A DNA stretch of 64,000 nt from Mesorhizobium atlanticum (lineage in GTDB: Bacteria > Pseudomonadota > Alphaproteobacteria > Rhizobiales > Rhizobiaceae): positions 186,001-250,000 of the forward strand of contig NZ_QMBQ01000003.1 in NCBI RefSeq assembly GCF_003289965.1, in the 5' to 3' direction. Numbering within the stretch: the first letter of the stretch is position 1; each line of letters opens with the position of its first letter. The notes under the pieces were generated by a model. The model made no database searches and was not told the DNA's origin. It worked only from the letters and a program-made list of their open reading frames with translations. Of this stretch, positions 49,505-61,595 are shown piece by piece. The position numbers and the translations under genes are program-made.

Positions 49505-49782
49505 AGATGAACAAAAAGGAGTTTCTCAAGTCTTCGGACCTGCGGGTTCAAACGCTGGAGCTTTGGCTCGAACAGCAATGGCTCATTCCGGAGCAGACCT
49601 CGAAGGGAATCCGGTTCACGGATATCGATATCGCTCGCGCGCGGCTCATCCACGAGTTGAAGAATGATTTCGGTGCCAATGATGAGGGCGTCGACGTGAT
49701 CCTTCACCTTATGGATCAGCTTCACGAGTTGCGTCGCGCGCTGGCACAACTGCGTGAGGATATAAAGGGGCGTTCATTCTAA
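49501..49782 (+). CDS. cbpM: CbpM-like chaperone modulator
   Basis: The 93-residue protein matches CbpM/YccV-type modulators, with a MerR-like DNA-binding fold ([31 protein letters not shown]) and a C-terminal helix [15 protein letters not shown]. CbpM inhibits the J-domain of CbpA, setting how much client DnaK receives. ATG 49501 overlaps the cbpA stop (ATGA). Confidence 0.85.
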   Translation: MKMNKKEFLKSSDLRVQTLELWLEQQWLIPEQTSKGIRFTDIDIARARLIHELKNDFGANDEGVDVILHLMDQLHELRRALAQLREDIKGRSF

Positions 49783-49918
49783 CGACGACGCCCCCGCAGC
49801 ATAACCAAGGCGAGACCGGTGGCCGCGTCCCCGAGAGTGAGTGATTGAGCAGCAGGTGGAGGGTCGCGTGGCCAACTGTTAGACTGACTGGCCAATGGCG
49901 GCTCCGGAAGGAGTTTGA

Positions 49919-51316
49919 ATGTCGCAGGACCGTGCCCAAGACATCGCTGAACCTATCTCCGATCCGGAATTTGGACCCTGGCTGGCTCAGGCTTCCATCC
50001 TGGTCGTCGACGACGAACCCGGCATTCGTAACTTCCTGGTCAAGATCCTTGCGCCGCGGTGCAAGGTGATCGAGGAGGCGCAAGACGCGAAGGAAGCGTC
50101 CCGCAAGGTTGATAGTCAACATTTCGATGTCGTCATTCTCGACAACATCATGCCCGAGCAGAACGGCCTTGACTGGCTGGCACAACAGCGTGCGATCGGA
50201 TTCTTCGCCGATGTGATCCTGATGACGGCCTATGCCGATCTGGACGCGGCGATCGAAGCATTGCGCGCCGGCGTTGTCGATTTCATCTTGAAACCGTTCC
50301 GCTCAAATCAGTTGCTGAACGCAGTTGCGCGGTGTCTGGATCGCATCCGGCTGCAGCGCGAGAATGACGTCCTGCGTCACGAATTGAGGTCACCGCCGCA
50401 CGAGATCCTGCTGCGCGACAGGCTGCTCGGCAGCTCAAAGGCGATCGAGCATGTGCGCGAGACGATTGCGCGTGTTGCCCCGTTGCCGACCTCGGTCCTT
50501 TTGACCGGCATGTCGGGGACGGGTAAGGAGGTTGCCGCCCGCTCTCTGCACTCCCTTTCCGATCGATCCGACAAGCTTTTCGTGCCGATCAACTGCGGGG
50601 CAATCCCCGCAGACATGATCGAAAGCGAGCTGTTCGGTCATTTGAAGGGTGCGTTCACCAGCGCGGGCAGGGCGCGTGAAGGCCTGTTCATGCATGCGCA
50701 TGGCGGCACAGTGTTCCTCGACGAGATCGGCGAGCTTCCGTTGGTTCTTCAGACGAAATTGCTTCGTGTTCTCGAGGATCGTCGCGTTCGGCCGGTCGGC
50801 TCGGAACGCGAAGTTCCATTCGACGCGAGGTTCATCTTTGCCACCAACGCCAACCTTGCCAAGCGCGTTGACGCGGGTAGTTTCAGGGCCGACCTCTTTT
50901 TCCGGATCAACGTCATCCAGGTCCACTTGCCGCGTCTGAAGGACCGCGGTCACGATGTGCTGGAATTGGCGGAGTATTTCATGCGCTCGTTTGTTTCGCA
51001 GCTTGGCATGCCAGCCGTGCCGATCGATGCCGGTGCGCGGGCTGCGCTGTTGCGCTATGATTGGCCGGGCAATATTCGGGAACTGCGAAACCTGATTGAA
51101 AGGGCGGTGATCCTCGGCGCTTTCCCGCACGACATCGCCGGGCACGTCGATGACGAGGAAGACCGCGGGCGCGCGAACGAGAGCTTGGCCAGCGTCGAGC
51201 GCAGGCATATCCTTTCGGTCCTGGATGAGGTTGGCGGCGATCGCGAGGAAGCAGCCCGACGGCTAGGTATTTCGCGCAAGACGATCGACCGAAAATGCGC
51301 AAGCTGGAATGTCTGA
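49919..51316 (+). CDS. NtrC-family sigma-54 response regulator with GAFTSA loop
   Basis: The 465-residue regulator has a receiver domain with phosphoacceptor D75 ([13 protein letters not shown]), acidic pair D31-D32 and K125. Its AAA+ domain has Walker A GMSGTGKE (197-204) and Walker B GGTVFLDE (262-269). A C-terminal Fis-type helix-turn-helix is near 443-463 ([17 protein letters not shown]). The sigma-54-contact loop reads GAFTSA (244-249) and not GAFTGA. It overlaps the kinase gene by 8 nt and probably binds the palindromes in front of the nine promoters. Confidence 0.93.
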   Translation: MSQDRAQDIAEPISDPEFGPWLAQASILVVDDEPGIRNFLVKILAPRCKVIEEAQDAKEASRKVDSQHFDVVILDNIMPEQNGLDWLAQQRAIGFFADVILMTAYADLDAAIEALRAGVVDFILKPFRSNQLLNAVARCLDRIRLQRENDVLRHELRSPPHEILLRDRLLGSSKAIEHVRETIARVAPLPTSVLLTGMSGTGKEVAARSLHSLSDRSDKLFVPINCGAIPADMIESELFGHLKGAFTSAGRAREGLFMHAHGGTVFLDEIGELPLVLQTKLLRVLEDRRVRPVGSEREVPFDARFIFATNANLAKRVDAGSFRADLFFRINVIQVHLPRLKDRGHDVLELAEYFMRSFVSQLGMPAVPIDAGARAALLRYDWPGNIRELRNLIERAVILGAFPHDIAGHVDDEEDRGRANESLASVERRHILSVLDEVGGDREEAARRLGISRKTIDRKCASWNV

Positions 51317-53333
51317 CGGTGCAAAACTAGCCAGCTGGAGGCGACTGTCGGTGCGCGCTCGTCTGTTGGCGATCGCGCTGGTGCCGATGATCGTCATCCT
51401 GCCGCTCCTGCTCGGCATCAGCATCTATCGCTGGAACGCCAAGTTCGACGCGATCGCGGTGTCGAAGGTCAATGACGATCTTACGATCGCGCATCAATAT
51501 CTGGCACGCATCCTCCAGAATACGGAAGACCAACTCGTGGCGGTGGCCGAGTCGGCCCGATTTCAAGGCCTGCTCCTGAAAGGCGACTACGCCGATGGCG
51601 ATCTTGCACAGCTTCTGAAGGACACGGCGCGGAAGCGCGCTTTCGATTTTCTCTATGTCGTCGACGACGGCGGGCGTCTCGTGGTCAGCGAATACCCGAT
51701 GGCGGCGACCTCGATCCGCTGGGACTGGCCGGTCGTCGGATCCGCCCTTCGGGGTCAACCGCAGACGGCCATCGATGTGTTCGAACAGGCGCAGCTCGCG
51801 GCCATATCTCCCGAACTCGCGCAACGGGCACGCATCGACATCGTCAAGACCGCTGGCAGTGCCGACACAGATCGCACGGTGGAAGCGCGCGGGCTGGTCC
51901 TCCAATCCGCTGGCCCATTGACATTGCCCGATGGCCGCAAGGCCGCCTTGATAGGCGGTGTCCTTTTGAACGAGAACCTTGCCTTCGTCGACACGATCAA
52001 CGATCTAACCTTTCGAGGGGCTGGCCTGCCGGATGGCAGCAGAGGAACCGCAACCCTGTTCCTGGGCGACATCCGCATCAGCACCAATGTGCGCCTGTTC
52101 GAGGGCAAGAGAGCGATCGGAACGCAGGTCTCGGAGGCGGTCAAGGACGCCGTCCTTGACGAGGGGCATACATGGCTCGGCAGCGCGTTCGTCGTCGATG
52201 ACTGGTATATCTCTGCTTACGAGCCGATCCATGACAGCTTCGATCGGCGTGTCGGCATGCTTTACGTGGGATTTCTCCAGAAACCTTTCACCGATGCCAA
52301 ATTCGAGACTTTGCTGACGATCGCGGGCGCGTTCGTGCTAGCGGTGGCCGCGACCGTTCCCTTGTTCCTGACCTGGGCAAGAAGCATCTTCAAACCTCTC
52401 GAGCGCATGACAGGCACGATCGCCAAGGTCGAAAGCGGCGATCTTGCCGCTCGGACAGGGCCGATCAAAAACCAGGACGAGATCGGCCAGGTGGCGCTTC
52501 ATCTCGACCATTTGCTCGATCTGGTCCAGGAGCGCGACGCGGAGTTGCGCGGATGGAATGAGGAGCTCAATCAGCGGGTTGAGGAGCGTGCGCTCAAGCT
52601 TCAGCAGGCTACCACCCAACTGGAGACGACCACCAAGCAACTGGTCATGTCGGAAAAGCTTGCCGCGATCGGCGAGATAACCGCAGGTGTCGCCCACGAG
52701 ATCAACAACCCGATCGCCGTCATGCAGGGCAACCTCGAAGTGATCCGCGATCTGATGGGACCGAATGCCGAGAGCGCAAGGACGGAGTTCAAGCTGATCG
52801 ACGAGCAGATGAATCGCATCAGCCAGATGGTGACCAAGTTGCTGCGGTTCGCGAAACCGCAGGAATATGCAGGCTACACAGAACAATACGTGGCGGCCAA
52901 CATCATCACTGACACGCTGCCTTTGGTCCAGCATCTGCTCAGGAAGAAGACGATACTGGTCGAGCGTGAGGACCGCGCCTCGCGGCCGATCATGATGAAC
53001 CGCACGGAACTTCAACAGGTGCTGGTCAACCTGATTGTGAATGCGATCCATGCCATGCCGCAAGGCGGGCGGCTCACATTGCGAACATTCGATAGCGATT
53101 TCGATCAACGCAAGGGCGTGGCAATCGAGGTTACGGACACAGGCGCCGGCATGACCTTCGAAGTGATGCAGAAGGTCTTCGATCCCTTCTTCACCACCAA
53201 GTCGCGCGAAGGAACGGGGCTCGGCCTCTCGATCAGCCAGATGCTTACAACGCGGCAAGGCGGCAACATCGCGGTCGAGAGTGAGCTCGGCAAGGGAACC
53301 ACGTTCACGGTCTGGTTGCCCGAAGCAAGCTGA
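51309..53333 (+). CDS. Cache-type sensor histidine kinase
   Basis: The 674-residue kinase has two membrane helices (residues 19-40 and 333-356) around a periplasmic region of about 290 residues, long enough for a double-Cache sensor. A HAMP domain, the HisKA site H463 ([15 protein letters not shown]) and an HATPase domain ([28 protein letters not shown]) follow. It should phosphorylate D75 of the overlapping regulator. The signal is not evident: stress metabolites, oxygen-linked compounds or pH are possible. Confidence 0.93.
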   Translation: MSDGAKLASWRRLSVRARLLAIALVPMIVILPLLLGISIYRWNAKFDAIAVSKVNDDLTIAHQYLARILQNTEDQLVAVAESARFQGLLLKGDYADGDLAQLLKDTARKRAFDFLYVVDDGGRLVVSEYPMAATSIRWDWPVVGSALRGQPQTAIDVFEQAQLAAISPELAQRARIDIVKTAGSADTDRTVEARGLVLQSAGPLTLPDGRKAALIGGVLLNENLAFVDTINDLTFRGAGLPDGSRGTATLFLGDIRISTNVRLFEGKRAIGTQVSEAVKDAVLDEGHTWLGSAFVVDDWYISAYEPIHDSFDRRVGMLYVGFLQKPFTDAKFETLLTIAGAFVLAVAATVPLFLTWARSIFKPLERMTGTIAKVESGDLAARTGPIKNQDEIGQVALHLDHLLDLVQERDAELRGWNEELNQRVEERALKLQQATTQLETTTKQLVMSEKLAAIGEITAGVAHEINNPIAVMQGNLEVIRDLMGPNAESARTEFKLIDEQMNRISQMVTKLLRFAKPQEYAGYTEQYVAANIITDTLPLVQHLLRKKTILVEREDRASRPIMMNRTELQQVLVNLIVNAIHAMPQGGRLTLRTFDSDFDQRKGVAIEVTDTGAGMTFEVMQKVFDPFFTTKSREGTGLGLSISQMLTTRQGGNIAVESELGKGTTFTVWLPEAS

Positions 53334-53348
53334 TCATCATTCGGACAA

Positions 53349-53453
53349 AGACATTTTGTCCGATTCATTTCCGACATCTTGTCCCGTCTCCGCCGGGTCA
53401 TCCGCAATATCCGCTTGATTTTGTTGCGCACCCCAAATTGGCACGCGCGTTGC
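53349..53453 (+). promoter_or_regulatory. Sigma-54/IHF promoter G (groES-groEL-clpB operon)
   Basis: Activator sites AGACATTTTGTCC at 53349-53361 and CGACATCTTGTCC at 53372-53384 are 23 bp apart. An IHF-like site TATCCGCTTGATT (one change) is at 53408-53420. The -24/-12 element TGGCACGCGCGTTGC is at 53439-53453. No CIRCE palindrome, the usual groESL operator, is present here. Confidence 0.92.
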
Positions 53454-53494
53454 TCCATGTATCTCGACAGGGTTCGTTGGTCGAGGAGAGCGCC

Positions 53495-53788
53495 GTGGCA
53501 TTCCATCCATTGCATGATCGCATCCTTGTTCGTCGCATCGTCGCGGACGAAAGGACAGCCGGCGGCATCCTCATACCCGACACCGTCAAGGAGAAGCCGA
53601 TGGAAGGCGAGGTGATCGCGGTGGGTCCCGGAGCGCGCGACGAAGCCGGCAAGCGGATCAAGCCGGACGTCAAAGTCGGTGATCGCATTCTCTTCGGCAA
53701 ATGGTCTGGGACAGAGATTGTCCTCGGCGCAGAGGAACTTCTCATCATGAAGGAACCCGACGTCCTTGGCATCATCGAAGCTCGATAG
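53495..53788 (+). CDS. groES: Co-chaperonin GroES
   Basis: The 97-residue protein has the GroES core [13 protein letters not shown], the mobile loop [17 protein letters not shown] and [14 protein letters not shown] ending ([17 protein letters not shown]). GTG 53495 with GAGGAGAG upstream is chosen; a longer frame overlaps promoter G. It forms the lid of the GroEL cavity. Confidence 0.95.
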   Translation: MAFHPLHDRILVRRIVADERTAGGILIPDTVKEKPMEGEVIAVGPGARDEAGKRIKPDVKVGDRILFGKWSGTEIVLGAEELLIMKEPDVLGIIEAR

Positions 53789-53832
53789 TGGCAAAGCGCC
53801 AATCGCACGCCGGTGAAATTCAAGCGGCGTGA

Positions 53833-55479
<1,647 letters not shown>

Positions 55480-55592
55480 GTTCCCGCCGCTATCGGCATC
55501 GCCTGCCGCTGAGGCGCCGATGCTCGACCGGGCCTGCCAGCACTCGACCAGGGCCTGTTCGGAACTGACTTGTTGCCTTGAAAGGTTGCGCA

Positions 55593-58205
55593 ATGGACGC
55601 AGAGAAATACACCGATCGCGCAAGGGGTTTCATCCAGTCGGCGCAATCGCTGGCGGCGCGGGAGCGAAACCAGCAGTTCACGCCCACTCATATCCTGAAA
55701 GTGCTCCTCGATGACAATGAGGGCCTTGCTGCAGGGCTGATCGATCGCTCAGGCGGCAATTCACGTTCAATCCTGAAGGCGACCGAGGAAGCGCTGGCGA
55801 AACTGCCGAAGGTGACCGGCTCTGGCGCAGGTCAGGTTTATCTGGCGCCGGAGACCGCGCGTCTCTTCACCGCCGCGGAACAGGCGGCCGAGAAGGCCGG
55901 CGACAGTTTCGTCAGCGTCGAGCGGCTGTTGCAGGCCCTGGACGCAGACAAGCATAGCGAGGCGGGCAAGCTGCTCGCTCAGGGCGGTGTCACGCCCCAG
56001 AACCTCAATGCGGCTATCAATGCGCTTCGCAAGGGCCGCACCGCCGACAGCGCTTCGGCTGAGAACGCCTATGACGCGCTGAAAAAATACGCCCGTGATC
56101 TCACCGCCGCGGCCCGCGAGGGCAAGCTCGATCCGGTCATCGGCCGTGACGAGGAAATCCGCCGTACGATCCAGGTTCTGTCACGGCGCACGAAGAACAA
56201 TCCGGTGCTGATCGGCGAACCCGGTGTCGGCAAGACGGCAATCGTTGAGGGGCTGGCGCTGAGGATCATCAATGGCGATGTGCCGGAGAGCCTGAAGCAC
56301 AAACACCTGCTCGCGCTCGACCTCGGGGCGCTGATCGCGGGTGCGAAGTATCGCGGCGAGTTCGAGGAGCGGTTGAAGGCCGTGCTCAACGAAGTCACAT
56401 CCGCCGCCGGTGGCATCATCCTGTTCATCGACGAGATGCACACGCTGATCGGCGCCGGAAAGACGGACGGCGCGATGGATGCATCAAACCTGCTCAAGCC
56501 GGCGCTGGCGCGTGGCGAGCTGCACTGCATCGGCGCCACCACGCTCGACGAATATCGCAAGCACGTCGAGAAGGACGCGGCACTCGCGCGGCGTTTCCAG
56601 CCGGTGTTCGTCGCACAGCCGACGGTCGAGGACACGATCTCGATCCTGCGCGGACTGAAGGAGAAATACGAGCTTCACCATGGAGTGCGGATCGCGGATT
56701 CGGCGCTGGTGGCGGCCGCGACGCTCTCGAACCGCTACATCACCGATCGCTTCCTTCCGGACAAGGCCATCGATTTGGTCGATGAAGCGGCCGCACGGCT
56801 CAAGATGCAGGTCGATTCCAAGCCGGAGGAACTGGACTCCCTCGACCGCGAGATCGTTCGCCTCAAGATCGAGCAGGAGGCACTGAAGAAGGAAAAGGAC
56901 GCCGGGTCCAAAAGCCGTCTCCAGGCATTGGACAAGGAATTGGTCGAACTCGAAAAGAAGTCGGCCGACATGACGTCGAAATGGCAGGCCGAGAAAGGCA
57001 AGCTGTCCGACGCGCAGAAGATGCGAAGCGACCTCGAGCAGTTCCGCACCGAGCTCGCCAATGCGCAGCGCAAGGGCGAATACCAGCGGGCAGGCGAGCT
57101 TGCCTATAGCGTCATCCCCGAGCTCGAGCGAAAGCTCGCCGCCGTCGAGGCCAGCGAGAACACCTCGATCAGCGAAACTGTGACCGCGGACAACATAGCC
57201 CAGGTTGTTTCACGCTGGACCGGTGTGCCGGTCGACAAGATGCTCGAGGGCGAGAAGGAGAAGCTCCTCCACATGGAGGAGGTGCTCGGCAATCGTGTCG
57301 TCGGACAGGCGCAGGCGGTGCGGGCCGTGTCGACGGCCGTGCGTCGCGCGCGTGCCGGCCTGCAGGATCCCAACCGGCCGATCGGCTCCTTCATGTTCCT
57401 GGGACCGACCGGCGTCGGCAAGACGGAATTGGCAAAGGCGCTGGCCGAATTCATGTTCGACGACGAGACGGCGATGGTCCGCATCGACATGTCGGAGTTC
57501 ATGGAAAAACATTCGGTCGCCCGGCTGATCGGCGCGCCTCCGGGCTATGTCGGCTACGACGAGGGTGGCGTGCTGACCGAAGCCGTGCGGCGCCGGCCCT
57601 ATCAGGTCGTGCTGTTCGACGAAATCGAGAAGGCCAATCCGGACGTCTTCAATGTGCTGCTTCAGGTGCTCGACGACGGTCGGCTGACCGACGGTCAGGG
57701 TCGCACGGTCGATTTCCGCAACACGCTCATTATCATGACGTCGAACATCGGCGCCGAGTATCTCGTGAACCAGCCGGAAGGCGAAAAGACCAGTGCCGTG
57801 CGCGAGCAGGTGATGGCGATGGTGCGGTCGCATTTCCGTCCCGAATTCCTCAACCGCATCGACGCCATCATCCTCTTCCACCGGCTGCAGAAGAGCGAGA
57901 TGGGACGGATCGTCGAAATCCAGTTCGCGCGCCTTCGGAAAATCCTGGACGACCGTAAGATCGAGGTCACACTCGATGCGAAGGGACGAAGCTGGCTTGC
58001 CGACAAAGGATGGGATCCGGCCTATGGCGCGCGCCCGCTGAAGCGCGTCATCCAGCGCTACGTCCAGGATCCGTTGGCCGAGATGATACTGGCCGGCGAC
58101 GTGCGCGACGGATCGGCAGTGAAAATCTCCGCGGGCAGGGACGGGCTGACGTTCAATGGCAAGAAGCCGGTGATCGTGGACGAGGATGAGTTGGATCCGC
58201 TTTGA
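55593..58205 (+). CDS. clpB: Disaggregase ClpB
   Basis: The 870-residue protein has the N-domain ([16 protein letters not shown]), NBD1 Walker [10 protein letters not shown], the coiled-coil middle domain (residues about 410-520) and NBD2 Walker [10 protein letters not shown]. It extracts polypeptides from aggregates together with DnaK. ATG 55593 is chosen; a longer start at 55578 is possible. It lies in the GroEL operon. Confidence 0.96.
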   Translation: MDAEKYTDRARGFIQSAQSLAARERNQQFTPTHILKVLLDDNEGLAAGLIDRSGGNSRSILKATEEALAKLPKVTGSGAGQVYLAPETARLFTAAEQAAEKAGDSFVSVERLLQALDADKHSEAGKLLAQGGVTPQNLNAAINALRKGRTADSASAENAYDALKKYARDLTAAAREGKLDPVIGRDEEIRRTIQVLSRRTKNNPVLIGEPGVGKTAIVEGLALRIINGDVPESLKHKHLLALDLGALIAGAKYRGEFEERLKAVLNEVTSAAGGIILFIDEMHTLIGAGKTDGAMDASNLLKPALARGELHCIGATTLDEYRKHVEKDAALARRFQPVFVAQPTVEDTISILRGLKEKYELHHGVRIADSALVAAATLSNRYITDRFLPDKAIDLVDEAAARLKMQVDSKPEELDSLDREIVRLKIEQEALKKEKDAGSKSRLQALDKELVELEKKSADMTSKWQAEKGKLSDAQKMRSDLEQFRTELANAQRKGEYQRAGELAYSVIPELERKLAAVEASENTSISETVTADNIAQVVSRWTGVPVDKMLEGEKEKLLHMEEVLGNRVVGQAQAVRAVSTAVRRARAGLQDPNRPIGSFMFLGPTGVGKTELAKALAEFMFDDETAMVRIDMSEFMEKHSVARLIGAPPGYVGYDEGGVLTEAVRRRPYQVVLFDEIEKANPDVFNVLLQVLDDGRLTDGQGRTVDFRNTLIIMTSNIGAEYLVNQPEGEKTSAVREQVMAMVRSHFRPEFLNRIDAIILFHRLQKSEMGRIVEIQFARLRKILDDRKIEVTLDAKGRSWLADKGWDPAYGARPLKRVIQRYVQDPLAEMILAGDVRDGSAVKISAGRDGLTFNGKKPVIVDEDELDPL

Positions 58206-58308
58206 ACGCCGTCGAGAGCCTCATCGTCAGATGGCGGCGCGTCTGACCGACGTCACCACAGCGTGACGCAGTTCTAGCAACAAGAAGTTGAAAGAGGAGC
58301 AAATAGCG

Positions 58309-58563
58309 ATGACGGACAAGATCAGGGAAGGCATGGAAATAATCGGGGCCGACGGCGTGCATGTCGGCACGGTCGATCGCCTGGAGGGTGGCCGCATCAA
58401 GCTGCGGAAGAGCGACAGCTTCGGCGCCCACAAGGGCCATCACCATTACATAGAGATCGGCTTTGTGGCCGGCGTCGAAGGCAACAAGGTTCGCCTCTCC
58501 GCGAATGCCGACATTGCCGTGACCTTGGAGGAGGAGCCGTCCGGGCGACCCGTCCCGTTGTGA
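58309..58563 (+). CDS. DUF2171-type small protein
   Basis: The 84-residue protein has the PRC-barrel-like pattern of DUF2171 (IREGMEIIGADGVHVGTVDRLEGGRIKL and IEIGFVAGVEGNKVRLS). These beta proteins often occur with stress genes and may bind ribosomal or polymerase partners. ATG 58309 follows GAGGAGC. It is in the promoter G unit. Confidence 0.75.
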   Translation: MTDKIREGMEIIGADGVHVGTVDRLEGGRIKLRKSDSFGAHKGHHHYIEIGFVAGVEGNKVRLSANADIAVTLEEEPSGRPVPL

Positions 58564-58656
58564 CGAGGCGCGCCGCCGCGCGGCACGAGGTGCCGTGTAC
58601 TTGCCCCAGGCTCGCCGTGGGCATTGCCGCGCAACCTTCGAAGGAGATATCCGACT

Positions 58657-59337
58657 ATGAAGATCCTTATGGTCCTGACGTCGCACGACAAGCTCGGCGA
58701 CACCGGCAAGAAGACCGGTTTCTGGCTCGAGGAATTGGCCGCGCCCTATTATGTGTTCAAAGATGCGGGCGCAGAGCTGACGCTGGCTTCGCCAAAGGGC
58801 GGGCAGCCGCCGCTTGACCCGAAGAGCAGCGATCCGTCCGGGCAGACCGACGCCACGCGCCGCTTCAGCGCCGACGAAACCGCGAAGGCCGCGCTTGCCG
58901 CGACCCGCAAGCTCGCCGACGTGTCGATCGACGACTATGACGCGGTGTTCTATCCGGGCGGTCATGGCCCGCTGTGGGATCTTGCCGAGGATAAGCATTC
59001 GATAGAGCTGATCGAGCACGCGCTGGCGGCCGGCAAGCCGGTCGCGGCGGTCTGTCACGCGCCGGGCGTGTTGCGCCACGTGCGGGATCCGCGGACCGAC
59101 GAGCCGATCGTGCGGGGCAAGCGCGCGACGGGCTTCACCGACAGCGAGGAGGCCGCGGTCGGGCTGACGGAGGTCGTGCCGTTTCTCGTCGAGGACATGC
59201 TGAAGGCAAAGGGCGCACATTTCGAACGCGGCCCGGATTGGGCGCCGTTCACCACAAGCGACGGATTGTTGATCACGGGCCAGAACCCGGCGTCGTCAGA
59301 GCCGGCTGCCGAGGCGTTGCTCAGGATGCTCCGCTAG
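58657..59337 (+). CDS. DJ-1/PfpI-superfamily protein (Hsp31-like)
   Basis: The 226-residue protein has the nucleophile elbow [11 protein letters not shown], the acid in [14 protein letters not shown] and [10 protein letters not shown], which together match the type I glutamine amidotransferase-like Hsp31/glyoxalase III group. It may repair glycated proteins or detoxify methylglyoxal. ATG 58657 follows AAGGAG. It lies in the promoter G operon. Confidence 0.88.
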   Translation: MKILMVLTSHDKLGDTGKKTGFWLEELAAPYYVFKDAGAELTLASPKGGQPPLDPKSSDPSGQTDATRRFSADETAKAALAATRKLADVSIDDYDAVFYPGGHGPLWDLAEDKHSIELIEHALAAGKPVAAVCHAPGVLRHVRDPRTDEPIVRGKRATGFTDSEEAAVGLTEVVPFLVEDMLKAKGAHFERGPDWAPFTTSDGLLITGQNPASSEPAAEALLRMLR

Positions 59338-59446
59338 CCGGCCGCGGGCCCGCTCAATCCATGATTTCGGCTTGCGCGGCAATGGCATTACGGATCGCCG
59401 CGCGATCTTTCATCCGACCAGCCCACGATGGATGGAGGGGCACGCG

Positions 59447-60310
59447 GTGATCATTCGATCTTCGAACCAGCTTCCACAGTACACCTTTCTGAAGCGGTTT
59501 CCGGTCCCGAAAAACTTCGGCCTGCCTGCCACCTCGCGCATTGAAGGCGGTCGTACCTGGCCGGCCCCGAGCGGGGCACGCCACATCAAGGTCTTCGATG
59601 TCTACCGATACAATCCTGACTCGGGCCGTAATCCGTCGCTCGATCGATTTGAGGTCGATCTCGACGATTGCGGCCCAATGGTTCTCGACGCGCTTATCTG
59701 GATCAAGGACAAGATCGATCCCACGTTGGCGTTTCGCCGGTCCTGCAGAGAGGGCATCTGCGGGTCCTGTGCCATGAATATCGATGGCACGAATTGGCTT
59801 GCCTGCACGCGATTCATCTCCGAGACCGACGACCTGTGCCCGATCTATCCGTTGCCGGGCCTGCAAATCATCAAGGACCTGGTGCCCGATCTGACGCACC
59901 TCTACGCGCAGCACGAAGCGGTCCAGCCCTGGCTCAGCGCGAAATCGCCGGAGCCCGAGGCCGAACGGATCCAATCCATCGAAGAACGCCAGCAACTCGA
60001 CGGGCTCTACGAGTGCATCCTGTGTTTCTGTTGCTCCTCGGGCTGCCCGAGCTACTGGTGGAACGGAGACCGCTTTCTGGGGCCCGCCGCCCTTTTGCAG
60101 GCGTGGCGATGGCTTGCCGACAGTCGCGACGAGGCCGCGGCCGAAAGGCTGGATCGGCTTGACGATCCGTTTCGATTGTATCGTTGCCACACGATCCTCA
60201 ATTGCACCCGCACATGTCCGAAAGGGCTCAATCCGGGAAAGGCAATTGCCGAGATCAAGAAGATGATCGTCGAACGCCAGGCCGAAAAAGACCAGAACGT
60301 CGGAGGGTAG
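59447..60310 (+). CDS. Succinate dehydrogenase/fumarate reductase iron-sulfur subunit
   Basis: The protein of about 287 residues has the [2Fe-2S] site [15 protein letters not shown], the 4Fe-4S motif [13 protein letters not shown] and the 3Fe-4S motif [17 protein letters not shown]. This is the SdhB/FrdB pattern. GTG 59447 is chosen because GGAGG is 8 nt upstream; ATG 59432 is an alternative. It is followed by SdhC- and SdhD-like genes but no flavoprotein subunit. Confidence 0.9.
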   Translation: MIIRSSNQLPQYTFLKRFPVPKNFGLPATSRIEGGRTWPAPSGARHIKVFDVYRYNPDSGRNPSLDRFEVDLDDCGPMVLDALIWIKDKIDPTLAFRRSCREGICGSCAMNIDGTNWLACTRFISETDDLCPIYPLPGLQIIKDLVPDLTHLYAQHEAVQPWLSAKSPEPEAERIQSIEERQQLDGLYECILCFCCSSGCPSYWWNGDRFLGPAALLQAWRWLADSRDEAAAERLDRLDDPFRLYRCHTILNCTRTCPKGLNPGKAIAEIKKMIVERQAEKDQNVGG

Positions 60311-60312
60311 CC

Positions 60313-60714
60313 ATGCAGAGCCGAGCAAATGGGAAACAGCGGCCGAATTCGCCTAACATCCAGATTTATCGGCCTCAGCTTACGTCAGTTCTGTCGATCG
60401 CCAACCGGGCCAGCGGCATCGTGCTCAGCCTAGGCGCCGTCGGGCTGGTGTTTTGGCTGGTTGCGGCCGCCAATGGGCCTGAAGCCTATACCTACACCCA
60501 ATTGCTGCTTGCATCCTCGCCCGGACAAATTGGGCTTCTCCTGTTCGTGTTTGCCTTTTTCTTTCATCTGTGCGGCGGGCTGCGCCATCTTGCCTGGGAT
60601 GCGGGATTGGGCTTCGACCTTGCTGCGATCTACCGATCCGGTTGGGCCGTCGTTGCAGCAAGCGCGCTGTTGACCGCCCTCAGTTGGCTTGTTTCCCTTG
60701 TTATGCGGAGTTGA
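60313..60714 (+). CDS. Succinate dehydrogenase cytochrome b subunit (SdhC-like)
   Basis: The 133-residue protein has the SdhC start RPNSPNIQIYRPQLTSVLSIANRASG, three membrane helices and the heme ligand in FFHLCGGLRHLAWDAG. It anchors the iron-sulfur subunit and binds quinone. It starts 2 nt after the sdhB-like stop. Second copies of SdhB/C are unusual. Confidence 0.87.
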   Translation: MQSRANGKQRPNSPNIQIYRPQLTSVLSIANRASGIVLSLGAVGLVFWLVAAANGPEAYTYTQLLLASSPGQIGLLLFVFAFFFHLCGGLRHLAWDAGLGFDLAAIYRSGWAVVAASALLTALSWLVSLVMRS

Positions 60715-60778
60715 TGTCGATGCGGCCGCATCAGGGCTCCGATTGTATCGGTCCGCACCGTGTGAGAGGTGCATTCAT

Positions 60779-61108
60779 ATGAAGGACGGTGCCAGACATT
60801 GGCTTTGGGAACGCGCGACCGCGCTCGCGCTCATACCCCTGACAATATGGTTTCTTGCCTCGATCATCGCGCATAGCAGCAGTGGCTACGGCGAGTTCGT
60901 CGCCTGGCTCACCAACCCATTATCCATGGTCTTGATGGTCCTGTTGCTGGCCGCATTGTTCTATCACATCGCCCTCGGCTTTCAGGTCGTCGTGGACGAT
61001 TACGTTCATTCCGCCAGGAAGCCGCTGGTGCTTATGGCCGTGCGACTGGGATGTTTGGCACTGGCGGCGGTTGGCTGTATTGCAGTTGTCTACACCGCTT
61101 TCGACTGA
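60779..61108 (+). CDS. Succinate dehydrogenase membrane anchor (SdhD-like)
   Basis: The 109-residue protein has three membrane helices, an opening KDGARHWLWERATALAL as in SdhD, and a heme-region HIALGFQVVVDDYVH. It pairs with the SdhC-like subunit. ATG 60779 follows GAGAGG. It ends 11 nt before the first palindrome of promoter H. Confidence 0.85.
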   Translation: MKDGARHWLWERATALALIPLTIWFLASIIAHSSSGYGEFVAWLTNPLSMVLMVLLLAALFYHIALGFQVVVDDYVHSARKPLVLMAVRLGCLALAAVGCIAVVYTAFD

Positions 61109-61119
61109 ACAGGCCTGGC

Positions 61120-61221
61120 GGACTATATGTCCGCCAAGTTTGGACATATTGTCCGACGGCATCAGAAATAAAAGCTCAAACAACTGATATTGTTGCCGTT
61201 CCGAACTGGCACGTGTGTTGC
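61120..61221 (+). promoter_or_regulatory. Sigma-54/IHF promoter H (encapsulin operon)
   Basis: Activator sites GGACTATATGTCC at 61120-61132 and GGACATATTGTCC at 61142-61154 are 22 bp apart. An IHF-like site CAAACAACTGATA (one change) is at 61177-61189. The -24/-12 element TGGCACGTGTGTTGC is at 61207-61221. It drives the small gene, DyP and encapsulin. Confidence 0.92.
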
Positions 61222-61299
61222 TCGTTCAGAGGGCCAGGAATGAGCAACGGCTGGAACCGCTCGTTCGTGCCGAAGTGTGAGCTAACGAGAGTTTTGTCG

Positions 61300-61494
61300 A
61301 TGCCAGAATATGATCTCTACATCAACGTCAAGAAGCCGGGGATAGGTCTCTACGTGCGTAAGGGCGCCGGTCTTCCCGATTTCGCCGATCCGAAGGAATG
61401 GGTTTTCGACGGCACCGCCGCGCAGGACTTGTTGCCGCCGAGCGTCGTGGAAGGCGTTGCCGCCGACGGGCACGCGTTCCGGGACATGGACTAG
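61300..61494 (+). CDS. Small hypothetical protein upstream of the encapsulin operon
   Basis: The 64-residue acidic protein (MPEYDLYINVKKPGIGLYVRKG...) is beta-rich in appearance and ends DGHAFRDMD. It is the first gene behind promoter H. An alternative ATG 61240 would add 20 residues. No family recognised; there is no cargo-loading peptide at its C-terminus. Confidence 0.6.
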   Translation: MPEYDLYINVKKPGIGLYVRKGAGLPDFADPKEWVFDGTAAQDLLPPSVVEGVAADGHAFRDMD

Positions 61495-61595
61495 GGTGCT
61501 GCGGATCGTAGAACTGAAGTCGATCAGGTTGCACTGAGCTCGAAGCTTGGCTTTGATGCAGCTGTCGCCCCCGCAAACGTCCTGACAGAGCGAAT

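Noticed and set aside
53385..53494. CIRCE-type operator before groES
   Set aside because: No TTAGCACTC-N9-GAGTGCTAA palindrome or close variant is present.
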